From Diploptera punctata (lineage: Eukaryota; Arthropoda; Insecta; Blattodea; Blaberidae), in contig JASPKZ010007797.1 of NCBI GenBank assembly GCA_030220185.1, forward strand, positions 2,090,001-2,154,000: a stretch of 64,000 bases of DNA, read 5' to 3'. The notes below the pieces were generated by a model. It saw only the letters and a list, made by a program, of their open reading frames with translations. It searched no databases and was not told the DNA's origin. Position 1 is the stretch's first letter; each line of letters starts with the position of its first letter. Below, in pieces: positions 1 through 10,801 of this stretch. The position numbers and the translations under genes are program-made.

Positions 1-145
1 GTGATCCGCCCAGAGACGTTTTCACCTGCGCAGTACAGTAGTAATCCTTCACGACAGTACAACGAGGAAGTACTTCATTGCTGTTATCCATGACATACAA
101 TTTGCAGAATACGCAGACATGATGTTATTGTATAGCGAAGCTCGG
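1..145. other. Left edge, probably degraded mariner-like element
   Basis: No readable frame of its own. It lies directly upstream of, and probably belongs to, the transposase fragment that follows. Confidence 0.3.
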
Positions 146-398
146 TGCAACGGCAGGTCCGATTGCTTGGCCTGCATGTTCTCCCGACTTGATCCCGCTA
201 GACTTCTACCTGTCAGGCCACAAGAAAACCTTACTTTACGTTACTCCTGTAGAATCCGAGGAAGACTTACTAGCACGAGTTATGGCTGCGGCGGATGTTG
301 GAGGACCAGGGATTGGTGATCGTGTGTACGAGAGCATGGTACGGAGATACCGCATCTGTATTAGAGTCGGTGGTCATCACATCAAGCCCTTCATGTAA
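145..398 (+). pseudogene. Mariner-like (DD41D-type) transposase, C-terminal fragment
   Basis: One frame reads GPIAWPACSPDLIPLDFYLSG and continues to a stop after HHIKPFM. SPDLxPLDF is the block that carries the third catalytic Asp in mariner-type DDD transposases. The rest (SEEDLLARV, a VRRYRICIRVGGH-like end) matches the C terminus of the copy at 32882-33924. The N-terminal two thirds are absent, and no inverted repeat could be recognised on either side. This is a dead fragment. The family assignment rests on the SPD..PLDF block and on similarity to the other copies in the window. Confidence 0.7.
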
Positions 399-584
399 GT
401 GGTTCCAGACGACAGGCAGCAAGAGTCGGAGAGCGCAACATGTATTGTAGTGGTATTTTGTGTGTAACGGAAAAATTGTACATTTCTGGACATGGGTTCC
501 TATGTTAAATTTAATTGTCTTTGTCCCCTCTATAAGTCCTCAAACTCTGTAAAGGGAATTTAGACTCACCCTTATATAGGCCTA
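399..584. other. Non-coding, nothing recognised
   Basis: AT-rich sequence downstream of the transposase fragment. It may include the decayed 3' end of that element. Confidence 0.3.
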
Positions 585-606
585 TATATATATATATATA
601 TATATC
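585..606. repeat. (TA)n microsatellite
   Basis: Short uninterrupted TA run just left of a SINE tail. Confidence 0.9.
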
Positions 607-693
607 CATCCATCCATAGTAATTCTTCCCGAGGGCAGGTCCTTCACTGCAATCATAGCATTTTCATGCTATGTTTTGCAGCTTTTAGTAGCG
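605..693 (-). repeat. SINE family S1, 3' tail fragment
   Basis: Reads on the minus strand as the last 90 bp of the S1 SINE (compare 8788-9140): the CTGCAATCATAGC block followed by ATCC repeats. The tRNA-like head is missing, so the copy is 5'-truncated. Confidence 0.8.
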
Positions 694-716
694 AATTATA
701 TATATATATATACATT

Positions 717-1570
717 CAGGGTGTTTCATAAAGGATGGCGCAAACTTAAATGGTTGAAAGTACACGATAATAGAAGCAACAAAGTCCCAGTAAACATGAC
801 GAATGTATGGTTACAAGCCGCCACTGACGTCATTGTTTGTAACATCGTACTAGGTGATTATCTCATTGGGCCACACATTCTTCCACCAAACCTTAATGGA
901 TGGAGGTACCTTAGGTTCCTGCGGCGTCATCTTCCAAGATTGCTTGAGGATGTTTCCCTTCAGCAACGTCAGAGTTTGTGGTACATGCATGATAGAGCTC
1001 CGGCACATTTTGCTGCTGCTGTGAGACGGTATCTAACGCGCAGATACGGCCAAAGATGAATAGATCAAGGCGCATCTGTACCTTGGCCTCCAAGATCACC
1101 TGATCTAAATCATTTGGATTTTTATGTCTGGGGTCATCTCAAAAGCGAAGTGTACAGCACACCCGTTAACACGATTGAAGAACTGGAGCAGAGAGTTGTA
1201 CATGCTTGTCAAAAATTCAGAAATGGTCCAGGGGTTTTCGAAAGAATTCGACATTCATTGCAGAGACGAGCTCAGTATTGCATCCACATGTAAGGAAGAC
1301 ACTATAACATCTCCTTTAACAGTTAACCCATAAGTGAAGTGAATTGTGAACTAAATGAGATGAAAAATTAATAGTAAAGTCTAAATTCAAATTAATTTGT
1401 ACTAACTAGGGCGATGTTTACAATGAAGTCAGTGGCGGCTTGTAACCATACATTCGTAATTATCTCGCAAACGGCACGTTTGCGGACCCATGTTTATTGG
1501 GACATTGTTGCTTCTATTATCGTGTACTTTCAACCATTTAAGTTTGCGCCATCCTTTAAGAAACACCCTG
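717..1570 (+). mobile_element. Mariner-like element 1, internally deleted
   Basis: Terminal inverted repeats of about 70 bp or more begin CAGGGTGTTTCATAAAGGAT on the left and are mirrored on the right with few changes. Similarity continues for about 150 bp, with a 28-bp gap in the left copy. The element lies in TA-rich microsatellite DNA, with TA at the right end; the base pair just left of the CAGG is TT, so the left duplication has mutated. Length is 854 bp. The N-terminal part of the transposase has been lost by internal deletion next to the left repeat. Confidence 0.85.
847..1293 (+). pseudogene. Mariner-like transposase, C-terminal half, one nonsense codon
   Basis: Encodes the C-terminal half of a DDD-type transposase: GDYLIGPHILPPNLNG, then MHDRAPAHF (second catalytic Asp), then RSPDLNHLDFYVWG (third Asp), ending in RRAQYCIHM. 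Counting from the HD Asp to the LD Asp gives 41 intervening residues, i.e. DD41D spacing. The frame is open except for a TGA at 1057-1059, where related copies have Trp (RWI). The first catalytic Asp and the helix-turn-helix region were removed by the internal deletion. It could not act on its own. Confidence 0.8.
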
Positions 1571-1587
1571 TATATATATTATATATA

Positions 1588-1636
<49 letters not shown>
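1571..1636. repeat. (TA)n microsatellite
   Basis: Long TA run abutting the right end of mariner-like element 1; the probable target of that insertion. Confidence 0.9.
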
Positions 1637-1642
<6 letters not shown>

Positions 1643-1649
1643 CATATAT

Positions 1650-1828
1650 TTTTTTTCGCGGATATAAGTATCATTAAGAAAGTTTTATTGGGTTTTCCGC
1701 GTCATGGATTCAAGGTCGGTCTCTGGCCACTGATTCCGACGTTTTGGCATGATCCACATGCCATTATAAACGAATGATAGGTTTGAGTCACTGGTTTAGG
1801 TCTTATATAATTAAACACTCATTCTTGA
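1650..1828 (+). repeat. Interspersed repeat P, copy 1
   Basis: About 180 bp, beginning near CGCGGATATAAGTATCATTA and ending in a run reading ACTGGTTTAGGTCTTATATA. A second copy lies inverted at 47720-47905. No coding potential or terminal repeats seen. Confidence 0.7.
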
Positions 1829-2196
1829 TTGTTAAGCACTATTATTAACATATGTTTCAAAGCAGATTTGAAAAATAGATAATCACTTAGAAAACCCAGA
1901 ACAGTTAATTCAACTGAACTTAAAAAGCTAAAAACTTAACTCAGTATAAGCTTGAATTATATAGTGATTTCTTTGTAATAGCAGAGGTTATGAATTAATG
2001 TGAGATTAAAAAGAATCGGCTATTCTAGTTTAAATGTCAGTATATGAATCTTGGAAAATAATAGTACGTGGTATCATACGCAAAATTGACAAATTTAAGG
2101 TTAGGTTAAGTTAATTTTGTTAGCTTTTTAAGTTTATAATAGATACACATACTGCTATAATAATTTGTGCAATTTTTGTATTTTTGTTCCAATTAA
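1829..2196. other. Non-coding, nothing recognised
   Basis: AT-rich sequence with scattered GGTTAGGTTAAG motifs; no frame of interest. Confidence 0.4.
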
Positions 2197-2512
2197 TTTA
2201 CCAGCCTCTTGGGCTAGTGGCCAGCGTTTCTGACTACTGTTCATGAGGTCCCGAGTTCGATTCCCGGTCAAACCATATGCATTTTTCCTTAATGGGAATC
2301 ATTCGGGTTGGTTCTCATAGCCTGGAATTTAGGTTAAGTTTAGATTAAGAAGTCTCCTGGCATTTCGTTATCATTTATCACCTATCATATCAGGGGTAAC
2401 GTAACTCCGCCTTTTAGACGCCCCAACTTCAGAAGTGGGTTACAATTAAGCCAATCCAGGAGAGAACACCAGAAATGTCGAAATGACAATCTGGGACATT
2501 GAATAAAAAAAT
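2197..2512 (+). repeat. SINE family S2, near full length
   Basis: tRNA-derived SINE. An A-box-like GGGCTAGTGGCCAGCG lies near the start, followed by a B-box GAGTTCGATTCCCGG. The body contains GGAATTTAGGTTAAG and AACTCCGCC..AGACGCCCC, and the end is a GACATTGAATAAA-type A-rich tail. Other copies: 36985-37165 (minus), 42905-43012, 62993-63262. It would be transcribed by RNA polymerase III if active. Confidence 0.85.
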
Positions 2513-2722
2513 ATATATATATCGCCATTTTCACTAGAATTACTAAATAAACTTAAGACCAAATAGTCTTAGAACAATTAAGCTTCTTCTACAATAAATG
2601 ATTAGGTTTCCTAAGTCATACTAAAAAATAATACTGTTACATTTTATTGGTAACTATGAAATTTATTGATTGGCTGAATTTTTACAAATTGTTAATTTGC
2701 TGATATTAAGCCTTGTTTTCAT
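2513..2722. other. 3' flank of the Rieske copy
   Basis: Non-coding. On the minus strand two AATAAA signals lie 40-70 bases past the Rieske stop codon. No poly(A) tract or clear target-site duplication was found. Confidence 0.4.
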
Positions 2723-3471
2723 TTAACCAACAACTAGAATATCGCCTGTGAATACATAGTGAGGCACTTCTAGGTTAGTGGGCGCAGGACCTTTTCGGGC
2801 ACGCCCTGAAGAATCGTAGTGAGACCCATGACAGGGGCAGTAGTAACCCCCAAAATCACCGGCACCGAATATGGGAACGCAACCAAGATGAGTGCATACT
2901 CCTATAACTATAAGCCACTCGGGTCTCTGGGTCCTGTCTTCATCTCTTTCCGGGTCCCTCAGGATGCTCAAATCAATATTCCTTGCGTCGTCAATATCAC
3001 TCTGTGTTCTATGCCATATGAACAATGGCTTACCTCTCCATTTTAATGCAGCATTTTTCCCTTCTGGTACTTCTTCAAGTTTAACTTCTATCTTTGCCAA
3101 TGCCATCATATCTGCCGTTATAGACATTACGCTTAACATCTGAATTGTCACCACTTTCGTAGCATAAGCTCCGCCCATTCCTCCAATTAAGCATAATCCG
3201 GCAGAAACGCTTTTCTCGAACCTTCTCTATCAAAATCTTTAGGTTTCTTGTCGCCATGTTTTCTGTAGAAAGAAAAATCCGGTATTTCGATATCACTGTG
3301 AGCATAACGTTTTTGAATGTCTTGCACAAGCACACATTTTACCCGTGACTTGCAGAATGACACGTCTAAATTGTATTTCTTGAAAAGAACAGGGAATGCT
3401 GATATCCCACGTATAGCAACAGGCCACTTTTTCACTTGATTTAACATTACTGTTATGGCAGCTTTAAGCAT
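2723..3471 (-). pseudogene. UQCRFS1-like: Rieske iron-sulfur protein retrocopy (cytochrome bc1 complex)
   Basis: Encodes nearly a full-length mitochondrial Rieske protein, the 2Fe-2S subunit of respiratory complex III that passes electrons from ubiquinol to cytochrome c1. In order: a presequence of about 65 residues, the hinge/transmembrane part (SDIEIPDFSFYRK ... [12 protein letters not shown]), then the cluster-binding domain with intact CTHLGC and CPCHGSHYD motifs and a normal C-terminal [16 protein letters not shown]. It has no introns. One base is missing near 3190, so reading shifts frame just after RKAFLPDYA; the rest stays open. The conserved FIRHRT reads FIWHRT. ATG at 3471 is the only sensible start. 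An intronless, frame-shifted copy on the same strand as the receptor exons suggests a processed retrocopy. An assembly error in a live gene cannot be excluded. Confidence 0.88.
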
Positions 3472-3905
3472 CTTATCCTACAAAAGCCAACAATATGAAA
3501 ATGGTACATAAATAATTCAGGAAATGTCGCCAACTTCACAGCTTACGAGCTGCAGTATCGTAAAGAGAACTTGTCCAGCGTTATAAAACTGAAGGCCTTT
3601 GTTGTCAGTCAAATAGATAGCGATAATGTAAAAGTTTGGGGAAATTTCGTCTGATGTGGACAAGAGAACCACAACAATGCAATAAAAAAAATTAATCTCG
3701 AACCTCATTACTCTTTTATTATTAGTTCATATTTTTCCTCATCTCATCTCTCGACATTGTATTAAGCCGTACACGAGCAGAAATTTTACATTTTACATTT
3801 ACTTTATCTCGTTACATGTGGAATTTCATAATTGATTTTCTTTTTAAATTTTGTGAAACATTTGAAATATCTTAGAATGTTATGTTTTAAGACTTTTTAT
3901 ATATA
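3472..3905. other. Non-coding, nothing recognised
   Basis: Upstream flank of the Rieske copy. No promoter motif or conserved frame seen. Confidence 0.4.
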
Positions 3906-4300
3906 ACTAGCTATTACCCGCCATGCGTTGCTACGCCTAAATCAATTAAATATTGAAATTAAATATTGCTGGAGTAAATTTTTAATTTCAAAGTTCATGT
4001 AAACCCACACTTCTAACGGTCGGATTTCACTGATTTTTGCATAGTACATACATCTGTTTATTTTAATAGGATATTCCGAATTTTTTTGTAAAACATCGAA
4101 AATTGCGATCGCTAGATTTTTAAATTTTCGTTTCAGGTTAACTCCTACACCTAATGATTTTAGAATATAATAGATAACGGCTAAACATTCACTGTGTGTG
4201 AAAACCTGTTATACAAATTTTCACGAAGATCGGTTGAACGGTTTATATGTCTATAAAGGACAGACAGTCACACTTACATTCGTTTATATACCCTATAAAT
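3906..4300 (-). mobile_element. Helitron-like non-autonomous element H2, copy 1
   Basis: Read on the minus strand it ends in GCGTAGCAACGC (a 4-bp stem with an AGCA loop) followed about 12 bases later by CTAGT, the layout of Helitron 3' ends. The body shares TAGGTGTAGGAGTTAACCTG-like and ACCGATCTTCGTG-like blocks with 49145-49577 and 50955-51270. No coding capacity. Confidence 0.6.
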
Positions 4301-4607
4301 AATAGGCTGTATACGATGTGGCCGAGGTTCTTGAGCTAAACTTTTACAGAGTTGAGGGGAGAGGGAATATATTTGTGACAATCTTGTTGAAGTTAAAGAA
4401 ATAATTCCTTCAGATAAAATCATATTACACCAATAAAATGTTCTTTAAAAATATATTTATTTCAAGAATTTTTGATGCCAGTTTATTTAAAAATGTCAGA
4501 CTGCAGTGAAGACGGATTATGCATAACCATACCTTATTACCTATTCATATTATTGTGTAATGTGACACCAAATTAGATAATATTTAACGACTCATTTTTT
4601 ATTAATT
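4301..4607. other. Non-coding, nothing recognised
   Basis: AT-rich spacer between a Helitron-like end and a LINE fragment. Confidence 0.4.
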
Positions 4608-5010
4608 TATTAAATATATTGAATAAAGTTCTTAGGAAAATTTTTGGACCAAAGAGAGATGAGCAGACAAGAGAATGGAGAAGACTACATAACATGGTCT
4701 TTATAGGAAGCCAGATACAATAAGAACAGTTAAGTCTCGTAGACTGCGGTGGGCAGGACATGTGACAGGAATGAGGAATGAAGGACGTACGTGGAAGCTT
4801 ATTGTAGGAAAACCAGAGGGAAAACGCCCAGTTGGTAGACCAAGAATGAGGTGGGAGAATAACATTAACTATGATTTGATGGAAATAGATTATACAGAAA
4901 ATGATTAGAAAACATTAGCTCAGAATGGGGATGTATGGAGAGCTTATGTCCACGTGGCCATAAACCTACGGACTCGATAGTGCCAGTGAGTTAGTTAGTT
5001 AATTAATATG
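4608..5010 (+). mobile_element. RTE-type LINE family A, 3' fragment
   Basis: Begins inside the C-terminal domain of the polyprotein (FNKVLRKIFGPKRDEQT-like) and runs through KPEGKRPVGRPRMRWENNIN to the 3' end, finishing GATAGTGCCAGTGAG plus three GTTA units. Stops and frame breaks show it is dead. 5' truncation with a short tetranucleotide tail is typical of RTE-clade target-primed insertion. Confidence 0.88.
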
Positions 5011-5560
5011 ATTCTTCTTCTTCTTCTTCTTGCAATGGCGCTACAGTCCATAACGGGCCTGGGCCTTCTTGTTGCGGGACCTCCAATCTTCTCTATCCAA
5101 TGCTCTCTGTTGCCAGTTCTTACAGTTCGGAATTTGATGACAATCTTTCTTCACTGAGTCCACCCATATTATCTTAGGTTTTCCTACTTGCCACTTCCCA
5201 AACATCTCCTCTGTCATCACTTTCATAGGCATATGCACTGTTTGTCCATTCTTTGAATGTGTATTTTTTTAAATTTCACAAGAGTTGATATATCGGGCTC
5301 CTTAAAAAGGGCAGAGATTTCCTTATTATACCTCATTCTCCATCTTCCATTCTCTTTTACAGTCCATATATGCCTCTCAAAATCTCTCTTACAAAAGTGT
5401 TAATTAAATTCTCAGAGCTCTTTGTCATAATCCAAGTTTCACTTCTGTATCTCAATATTAGACGTTTCTTATTTTAAGTTTCCTAAAGATAATTTTGGAT
5501 TTTAGGATTGGAAGCAGTCCATAATATGTCTTATTTGTTCTGTTTATTATAAACATGTTT
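5011..5560 (-). mobile_element. RTE-type LINE, another lineage, C-terminal fragment
   Basis: On the minus strand encodes the end of an RTE-type polyprotein: GKWQVGKPKIIWVDSVKKD ... CKNWQQRALDREDWR, then a non-coding tail ending in a GAAGAAGAAG tract. Upstream sequence is degraded. It abuts the family A copy tail to tail. Confidence 0.8.
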
Positions 5561-5772
5561 GCAAGGAAAAATGTAGAGGACATAATTTGTAAAAATATTT
5601 GCACATTTTAGTTCAATCTTGCTCTTGAACGCCATTAATTACAACCCTTTGATTTTCTTTCACGTGGAAATAATGTGCGGTACCTGATACGAGATCTAAA
5701 TACACGCGTCACATTCTCTTATTGCTTACAATTTACATACAGTAACTATAACAAATCAAGGCACTATATAGG
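5561..5772. other. Non-coding spacer
   Basis: Nothing recognised. Confidence 0.4.
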
Positions 5773-5868
5773 TTCATGGCCGCGCGGATATAAGCTCTCC
5801 ATACATCCCTACCCTGAGCTAATATTTTCCGATTATCCCTTGTAGAGCCTATTTCCCTCAAATCATGT
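5773..5868 (-). mobile_element. LINE family A, very short 3' fragment
   Basis: About 95 bp matching the antisense of the family A 3' end (GGTTCATGGCCGCGCGGATA and the following TAAGCTCTCCATACATCCCT). The tetranucleotide tail is lost. Confidence 0.85.
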
Positions 5869-5904
5869 TGTTAAGCATTGCATTTTCTTAACCAGACTAA
5901 TCTA

Positions 5905-6243
5905 GTTACATTTCTTTCCCTATAGATGTCAGCAAAGTAAATGTAGTTAGCATACCGCTTCGAGGAGACATCTAGCAGGAAACTAAGGTATTATTCGGAC
6001 GGATGAACGTTGGTTAAATATTGCTCAGATGCCTTTTTTTATTCACACTTGAGGTTACTTTACAAGCCCGAAAATCACCAGACCCGGGACCAACGGCTTT
6101 GTTTCCCTTGTATTTTCCATCCGGAGAACGTTTCCCTTGTATTTTCCATGTTTAAAGTCCATCGATCCCGATCGGGTTTGAACCCGCGACCTTCGGGACT
6201 AGAGGCAAGAAACATAACCACTAGACCGCGGCCTACAACGCAC
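5905..6243 (-). repeat. SINE family S4
   Basis: Minus-strand tRNA-derived SINE. The head has an A-box GTCTAGTGGTTATG and a B-box CGGGTTCAAACCCG, flanked by a stem-like GGCCGCGG. The body is shared with 39705-39962. Contains a local duplication of a TTTCCCTTGTATTTTCCAT unit. Confidence 0.75.
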
Positions 6244-7609
6244 TAGAATAACGTAAATAATTCCGAGAATGTTTACAAAATGGCGCTAGCAAAAAACAAT
6301 GTAGTTTATTGTATTTACATCACAGTAATTACAATATATACTCGAGTAATTTCCCCCATTTTTCAAGATTTAGTAGTGACAATTCGAGGGGGAAATTATG
6401 CGATGACAATGCAAATATCAATACTCTTTCATAATGTAGAACTTTATCAATTAGACATCTACGGTAATTCCATCATGATAATTAAACTTTACCCTCAAAG
6501 ACAGAACTTCGCAGTCAATCTAGGGATATTTGCCACACTTTGGGCCACGAAACAAAACAACATGTCGATTTTGCTTTTATAGTCGTTCTTTTTTAGACCT
6601 CCACACCACACTAATCACAGTTATACATCAAACTTTCTTCCCATATGTTTCACTCCGTTTTCCTTGGCGGAATAACTTAAAATTTGCAGAACTGTTATAC
6701 TTTCTACCCATAGCTGAGTTTAACGATACTGATGCTGTGACGTAATAATACTCTTACCAATGCACAATGATGCCTACCTGCATTGAGACTGACGACAACA
6801 GATACGTGGGTGACAGAGACTGCAGGTACCGTAAGGTTTTTGTAGAAGACCTGGGGTTTTCCATTAATTCCTTTGTGTTGTACTTGAAATCTTCATAAGA
6901 GTGTCCAAAGTTGTAACTGAACTTGTTTTTGCCTAGATAAGGCACATTGTATCAGAGGTAGATTAAAAAAAAGTATATACATATGAAAAACATGGGAGAA
7001 AATTACGCGACGGGTCAATTATGCGAGTAAATGCGGTACCACTGATATGAAGATCATACATTTTGAATTTATGTGGTTTTGATTCTCGTGTGTAACATTA
7101 TAAGGAACCTCGGCTTAGGAGTGGACATCGGGGTTTGGGTTGACTCCCACAGCTATGTTTATCTACGACGAAAATCGCCAGCGTAAATCGTCGTTGTAAT
7201 TGCTCTCCTTGTTCTTTTAATGTATGTAATTTCTCTACGACGCTGAGCGCTGGCGTGAGAATTATACGCCCACGTGATGAGTCGCGTATTTGAATTACTT
7301 GAATTCCGGTCGCAATTTGCCGGCGTTTCCAAACAATGCAGAAGCTATTATCCGTACTCATTGGTGTAATTACTAAAAAACATCTGATAAAATGTCGGTA
7401 CAACAGCGCCTATTTTCTAACATCAGCAAATTTAACGACGAAATTTTAATTAGTTTTGTTTCAAATCTTCGAGTTCAGTACGATATGGGGAGTATTTCTA
7501 ATAGCATGCTATCTGGTGTGAAAAGTTAGAACTATTTCTATACAGCTGTTTAATGTGTATATTTTATATTGTCTGCAGTTTATTAACCCTAAAGAAACTC
7601 CAATATAAA
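6244..7609. other. Gene-free stretch with possible inverted-repeat element
   Basis: No recognisable gene. An ACTCG..TAATT..CCC block at 6340-6365 recurs inverted near 6995-7045, and an inner copy lies at 6386-6407, so 6340-7045 may be a small TIR element. A 101-codon minus-strand frame at 7098-7403 matches nothing I know and is probably chance. Confidence 0.35.
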
Positions 7610-8782
7610 TAATTAAAAATTAATACATCGCATATATGTGGTGAAACAATTGATTGAAAAGACTAATAATAACCAACAAGTTCATTTCACATTTGTGGAA
7701 TTAGAAAAAGCATATGGCACCATACCTTTACAAAAGTTGTGGGAAGCATTAGAATATATTGACATAAACGATACAATTATTAATGTAATAAAACATTTGT
7801 ATAAAAATGCAGTATCTAAATTAAAATTGTAAAATGTGTATCAGAAGAAATTAAAGTAACAAAAGGCTTTCGTCAAGGTTGTAGCATATCACCCACATTA
7901 TTTAAGTTATTTATACATAAAACACTGTCAAACTGGAGCAAAATATGTGCAGGTATGGGAGTACCAGTTGGAGATGGATCAACAGATACAGTATATACAC
8001 TGTTATTTCCTGATGACCAGATAATAATAACTCAAGAATATGAAGACATGGAGTTTATGTTCAGAAAATTATTAGATGCATACGATAACTGGGGTTTGAA
8101 AATAAATTTCGGGGGAAAAAAATTATATGGGATGTGGGGCAGAAACCGAAGATTTAATATTAGAAGATCAAAAGGGGTATATTAGAGGATGTGAAGAATT
8201 TGAGTATGTGGGAGTAAAAGTAGATAAAGAGGATACAAAAGAAAGTGATATTAAGAACAGAATAAATAAAGGTAGAGCAGTAACAGCAATGATGAATTGA
8301 GTCTTATGGAACAGACATATAACCAGACAAAATAAGTTACAAATATATAATTCAATAGTGAGAAGTACTGTCACATTTGGAGCTGAAGTTTGGAAGTTCA
8401 ACAAAAACGTATGTCGACGGAAATGGATTTCATAAGGAGAGCAGCAAGATGTTCAAAATTAGAAAAAATAAGAAATACTGACATAAGAGAAAAAAATGAA
8501 TATTAGAAATTCAATAGTATGCTATATAAGATACAAGCAATTAAATTGGTGTGAGCATGTACCATGAATACAAGAACGAAGGTTACCCAGAAAAAAACAT
8601 TGGAATGGTGTCCACCTGGAAGAAGAAGGAAAGGAAGACCTCGAAACTCGTGGATGCAAGATATAAGAACTGGAATGAGAACAAGAGGAGTGAATGGCAT
8701 GGAGTGATGGATAGAGACGATTGGAGAAAGAAAACAAAACTTTAGGCACAGAAAGATGTGTAAAATTAAAAATCTGTATATA
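7610..8782 (+). mobile_element. RTE-type LINE family B, RT to 3' end
   Basis: Spans the reverse transcriptase core to the 3' end in several broken frames. Visible blocks: FVELEKAYGTIP (degraded palm motif A), GFRQGCSISPTLF, then LLFPDDQIII in place of FADD, and a C-terminal end that in translation gives SWMQDIRTGMRTRG and DREDWRKKTKL. The 3' end is TTTAGGCACAGAAAGATGTG with a short tail. Antisense copies of the same 3' end lie at 23938-24140 and 36105-36545. The change in the catalytic box and the many frameshifts show it is inactive. Confidence 0.85.
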
Positions 8783-8787
8783 AATAG

Positions 8788-9140
8788 AAGTCCACCGCTG
8801 TGGTCTCGAGGTATCGTGTTGCCCTGTCACACAGCGGGCCAGAGGTATCGTCCTACCTTGTCACGCAGCGGGCCCGAGTTCGATTCCCGGTAGGGACAGG
8901 CTCCTGGGTGAGGTTTTTTCGGGTTTTTTCCTCATCTGTAAGGCAGATGTCAGGAAGCTTAGGGCCCAAAGGTCCCCGAAAATCATCCGGCCATGATCAT
9001 CATCATCATCCTTCACCGGTTTGGAAAACAACGGGAAGCTACCACACTGATAATTCCCTAGTAAAGCTGCAAAACATAACATGAAAATGCTATGATTGCA
9101 GTGAAAGACCTGCCCTCGGGCAGAATTACTATGGATGCAT
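8788..9140 (+). repeat. SINE family S1, full length with duplicated head
   Basis: tRNA-derived SINE starting GTCCACCGCTGTGGTCTCGA, with B-box GAGTTCGATTCCCGG, a short internal ATC repeat, and an ending ATGGATGCAT. About 45 bp between the A- and B-box regions is present twice in tandem, which is not seen in other copies. Confidence 0.88.
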
Positions 9141-9589
9141 ATAAATAAAATTAATACATGGTGCGTAGCATATAAAAACTGGACGTTACAGTATTCAGCA
9201 TTGTTCAACTTATTAAAAGAATTGATATAAACTAAGTTTTGTAATGGTAAAGCTTTGTTAATGTTGAATTACTTAAGTACATTTTCGATTTACACAGAAA
9301 CTATATTCAATACTCATAGAGAACCCCGGAATAATCAATGAGCTGATTAAAAAAAAAAAAAAAAGAAAGATGAGTGATGGAGTACACAGCACAATAACTG
9401 ACAATACAATCCTTGGAAGGACGATATACATTCCATATGAAACCAGTATCACGTCAAGCGTAAAGCGCTGACGCTATACGTTGGCCGTTATACGCTATAT
9501 AATAAACCAAAGTTTAACTTAACGTAAGTTTAATCAATCCGAATCGTTAATTCATTTGAACGATTCAGATTGAACTAAAAAATAGCTGA
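9141..9589. other. Non-coding, nothing recognised
   Basis: Contains a short A run near 9350; no frame or repeat family identified. Confidence 0.4.
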
Positions 9590-9725
9590 AGGGTGCATTA
9601 TTCACAGTACCACCAGTAGCCCAAAGGACATCGTCGACCAGGAAGACCTCTTAGAAGACTGCTGGATGGGACCGAAACAGGTCTACAAAGGCCTAATTCG
9701 TGACGGATGACGAAGATGATGATCC
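9590..9725 (+). mobile_element. RTE-type LINE family C, extreme 3' fragment
   Basis: Matches the 3' end of the copy at 37690-38100 (RRPGRPLRRLLDG, ETG). The hairpin AGGTCTACAAAGGCCT at 9679-9694 is followed by a GATGATGAT-type tail. Confidence 0.75.
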
Positions 9726-10309
9726 AGATTGTGAATCACCCAGTGTGCATTCTTTAATCAATATCAACAATAGTAAATGTGTGGCACTATTTGAAGTTAA
9801 AATGTGAAATTGCTGTTTTATTCATTGCGTATTATTTTTACTACTTTCATATACTGGGGAAATTTCAGAAGAAGAGCAGTTTTAAGGATTACATAACCTT
9901 ACAAAACTCGCATGGCTATTGAATTAATGTTATTGCCAAATTGTAGTAAACTGTGTAGCCTGAATTTTTATGTTATTAAATTGTTTAGCTAGAGATGATA
10001 TGTCTGCAATCCATGTAAATTTTGGGACGATTTTTAAGCTATAAAAATAATATCCCCTTTATTTTATATTACAAAACACACAAATGCCAAATATATTACC
10101 TAATAAATACTTTTTATTTCATAAGTTTTTATCACTTCAGAAGGTCTACTATATGATCTAATAAAATGGCTGACAATGGAACATTAGTGGAATGTAGGCC
10201 TATAAACGTCCGTCATGGGAATTCCTAAGCAAGTCGAATTGGTGGTCCAAATTTTCTGGTTTACAGAATATATATTTATTTTGTTAATTAAATGTAGATC
10301 CTCTGTTAT
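9726..10309. other. Non-coding, nothing recognised
   Basis: AT-rich. It ends in several TAACTAAC units that are the tail of the next element. Confidence 0.4.
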
Positions 10310-10801
10310 AACTAACTAAATAACTAACTAACCCACTGGCTTTATCGAACCCGTAGGTTCATGGCCGTGCGGACATAAGCTCTCCATAAATATCTATCCT
10401 GAGCTAATGCCTTCCAATCATCCCCTGTATAATCAATTTCCCTCAAATCATAGGCAATTTTATTCTTCCATCTCATTCTTGATCTACCAACTGGGCGTTT
10501 TCCCTCTGATTTTCCTACAAGAAGCTTCCATGAACCTCTTTCATCCCCCATACATGCCACTTGTCCTGTAAATCGCAGTATACGAAACTTAACCGTTCTT
10601 ATTATACTGGCTTCTTATACATATCATGTAGCTTACTATTATGTAGTTTTCTCCATTCACCTGTCTGTTAATTTTTTTTTTACCCAAACATTTTCCTAAG
10701 AACTTTATTCTCAAATACTCGTAATCTTCTTTCCTCCCTTAAAGTGAGAGACCATGTTTCGCAACCATATAATATAACTGGGAGAATAACTGTTCTATAT
10801 A

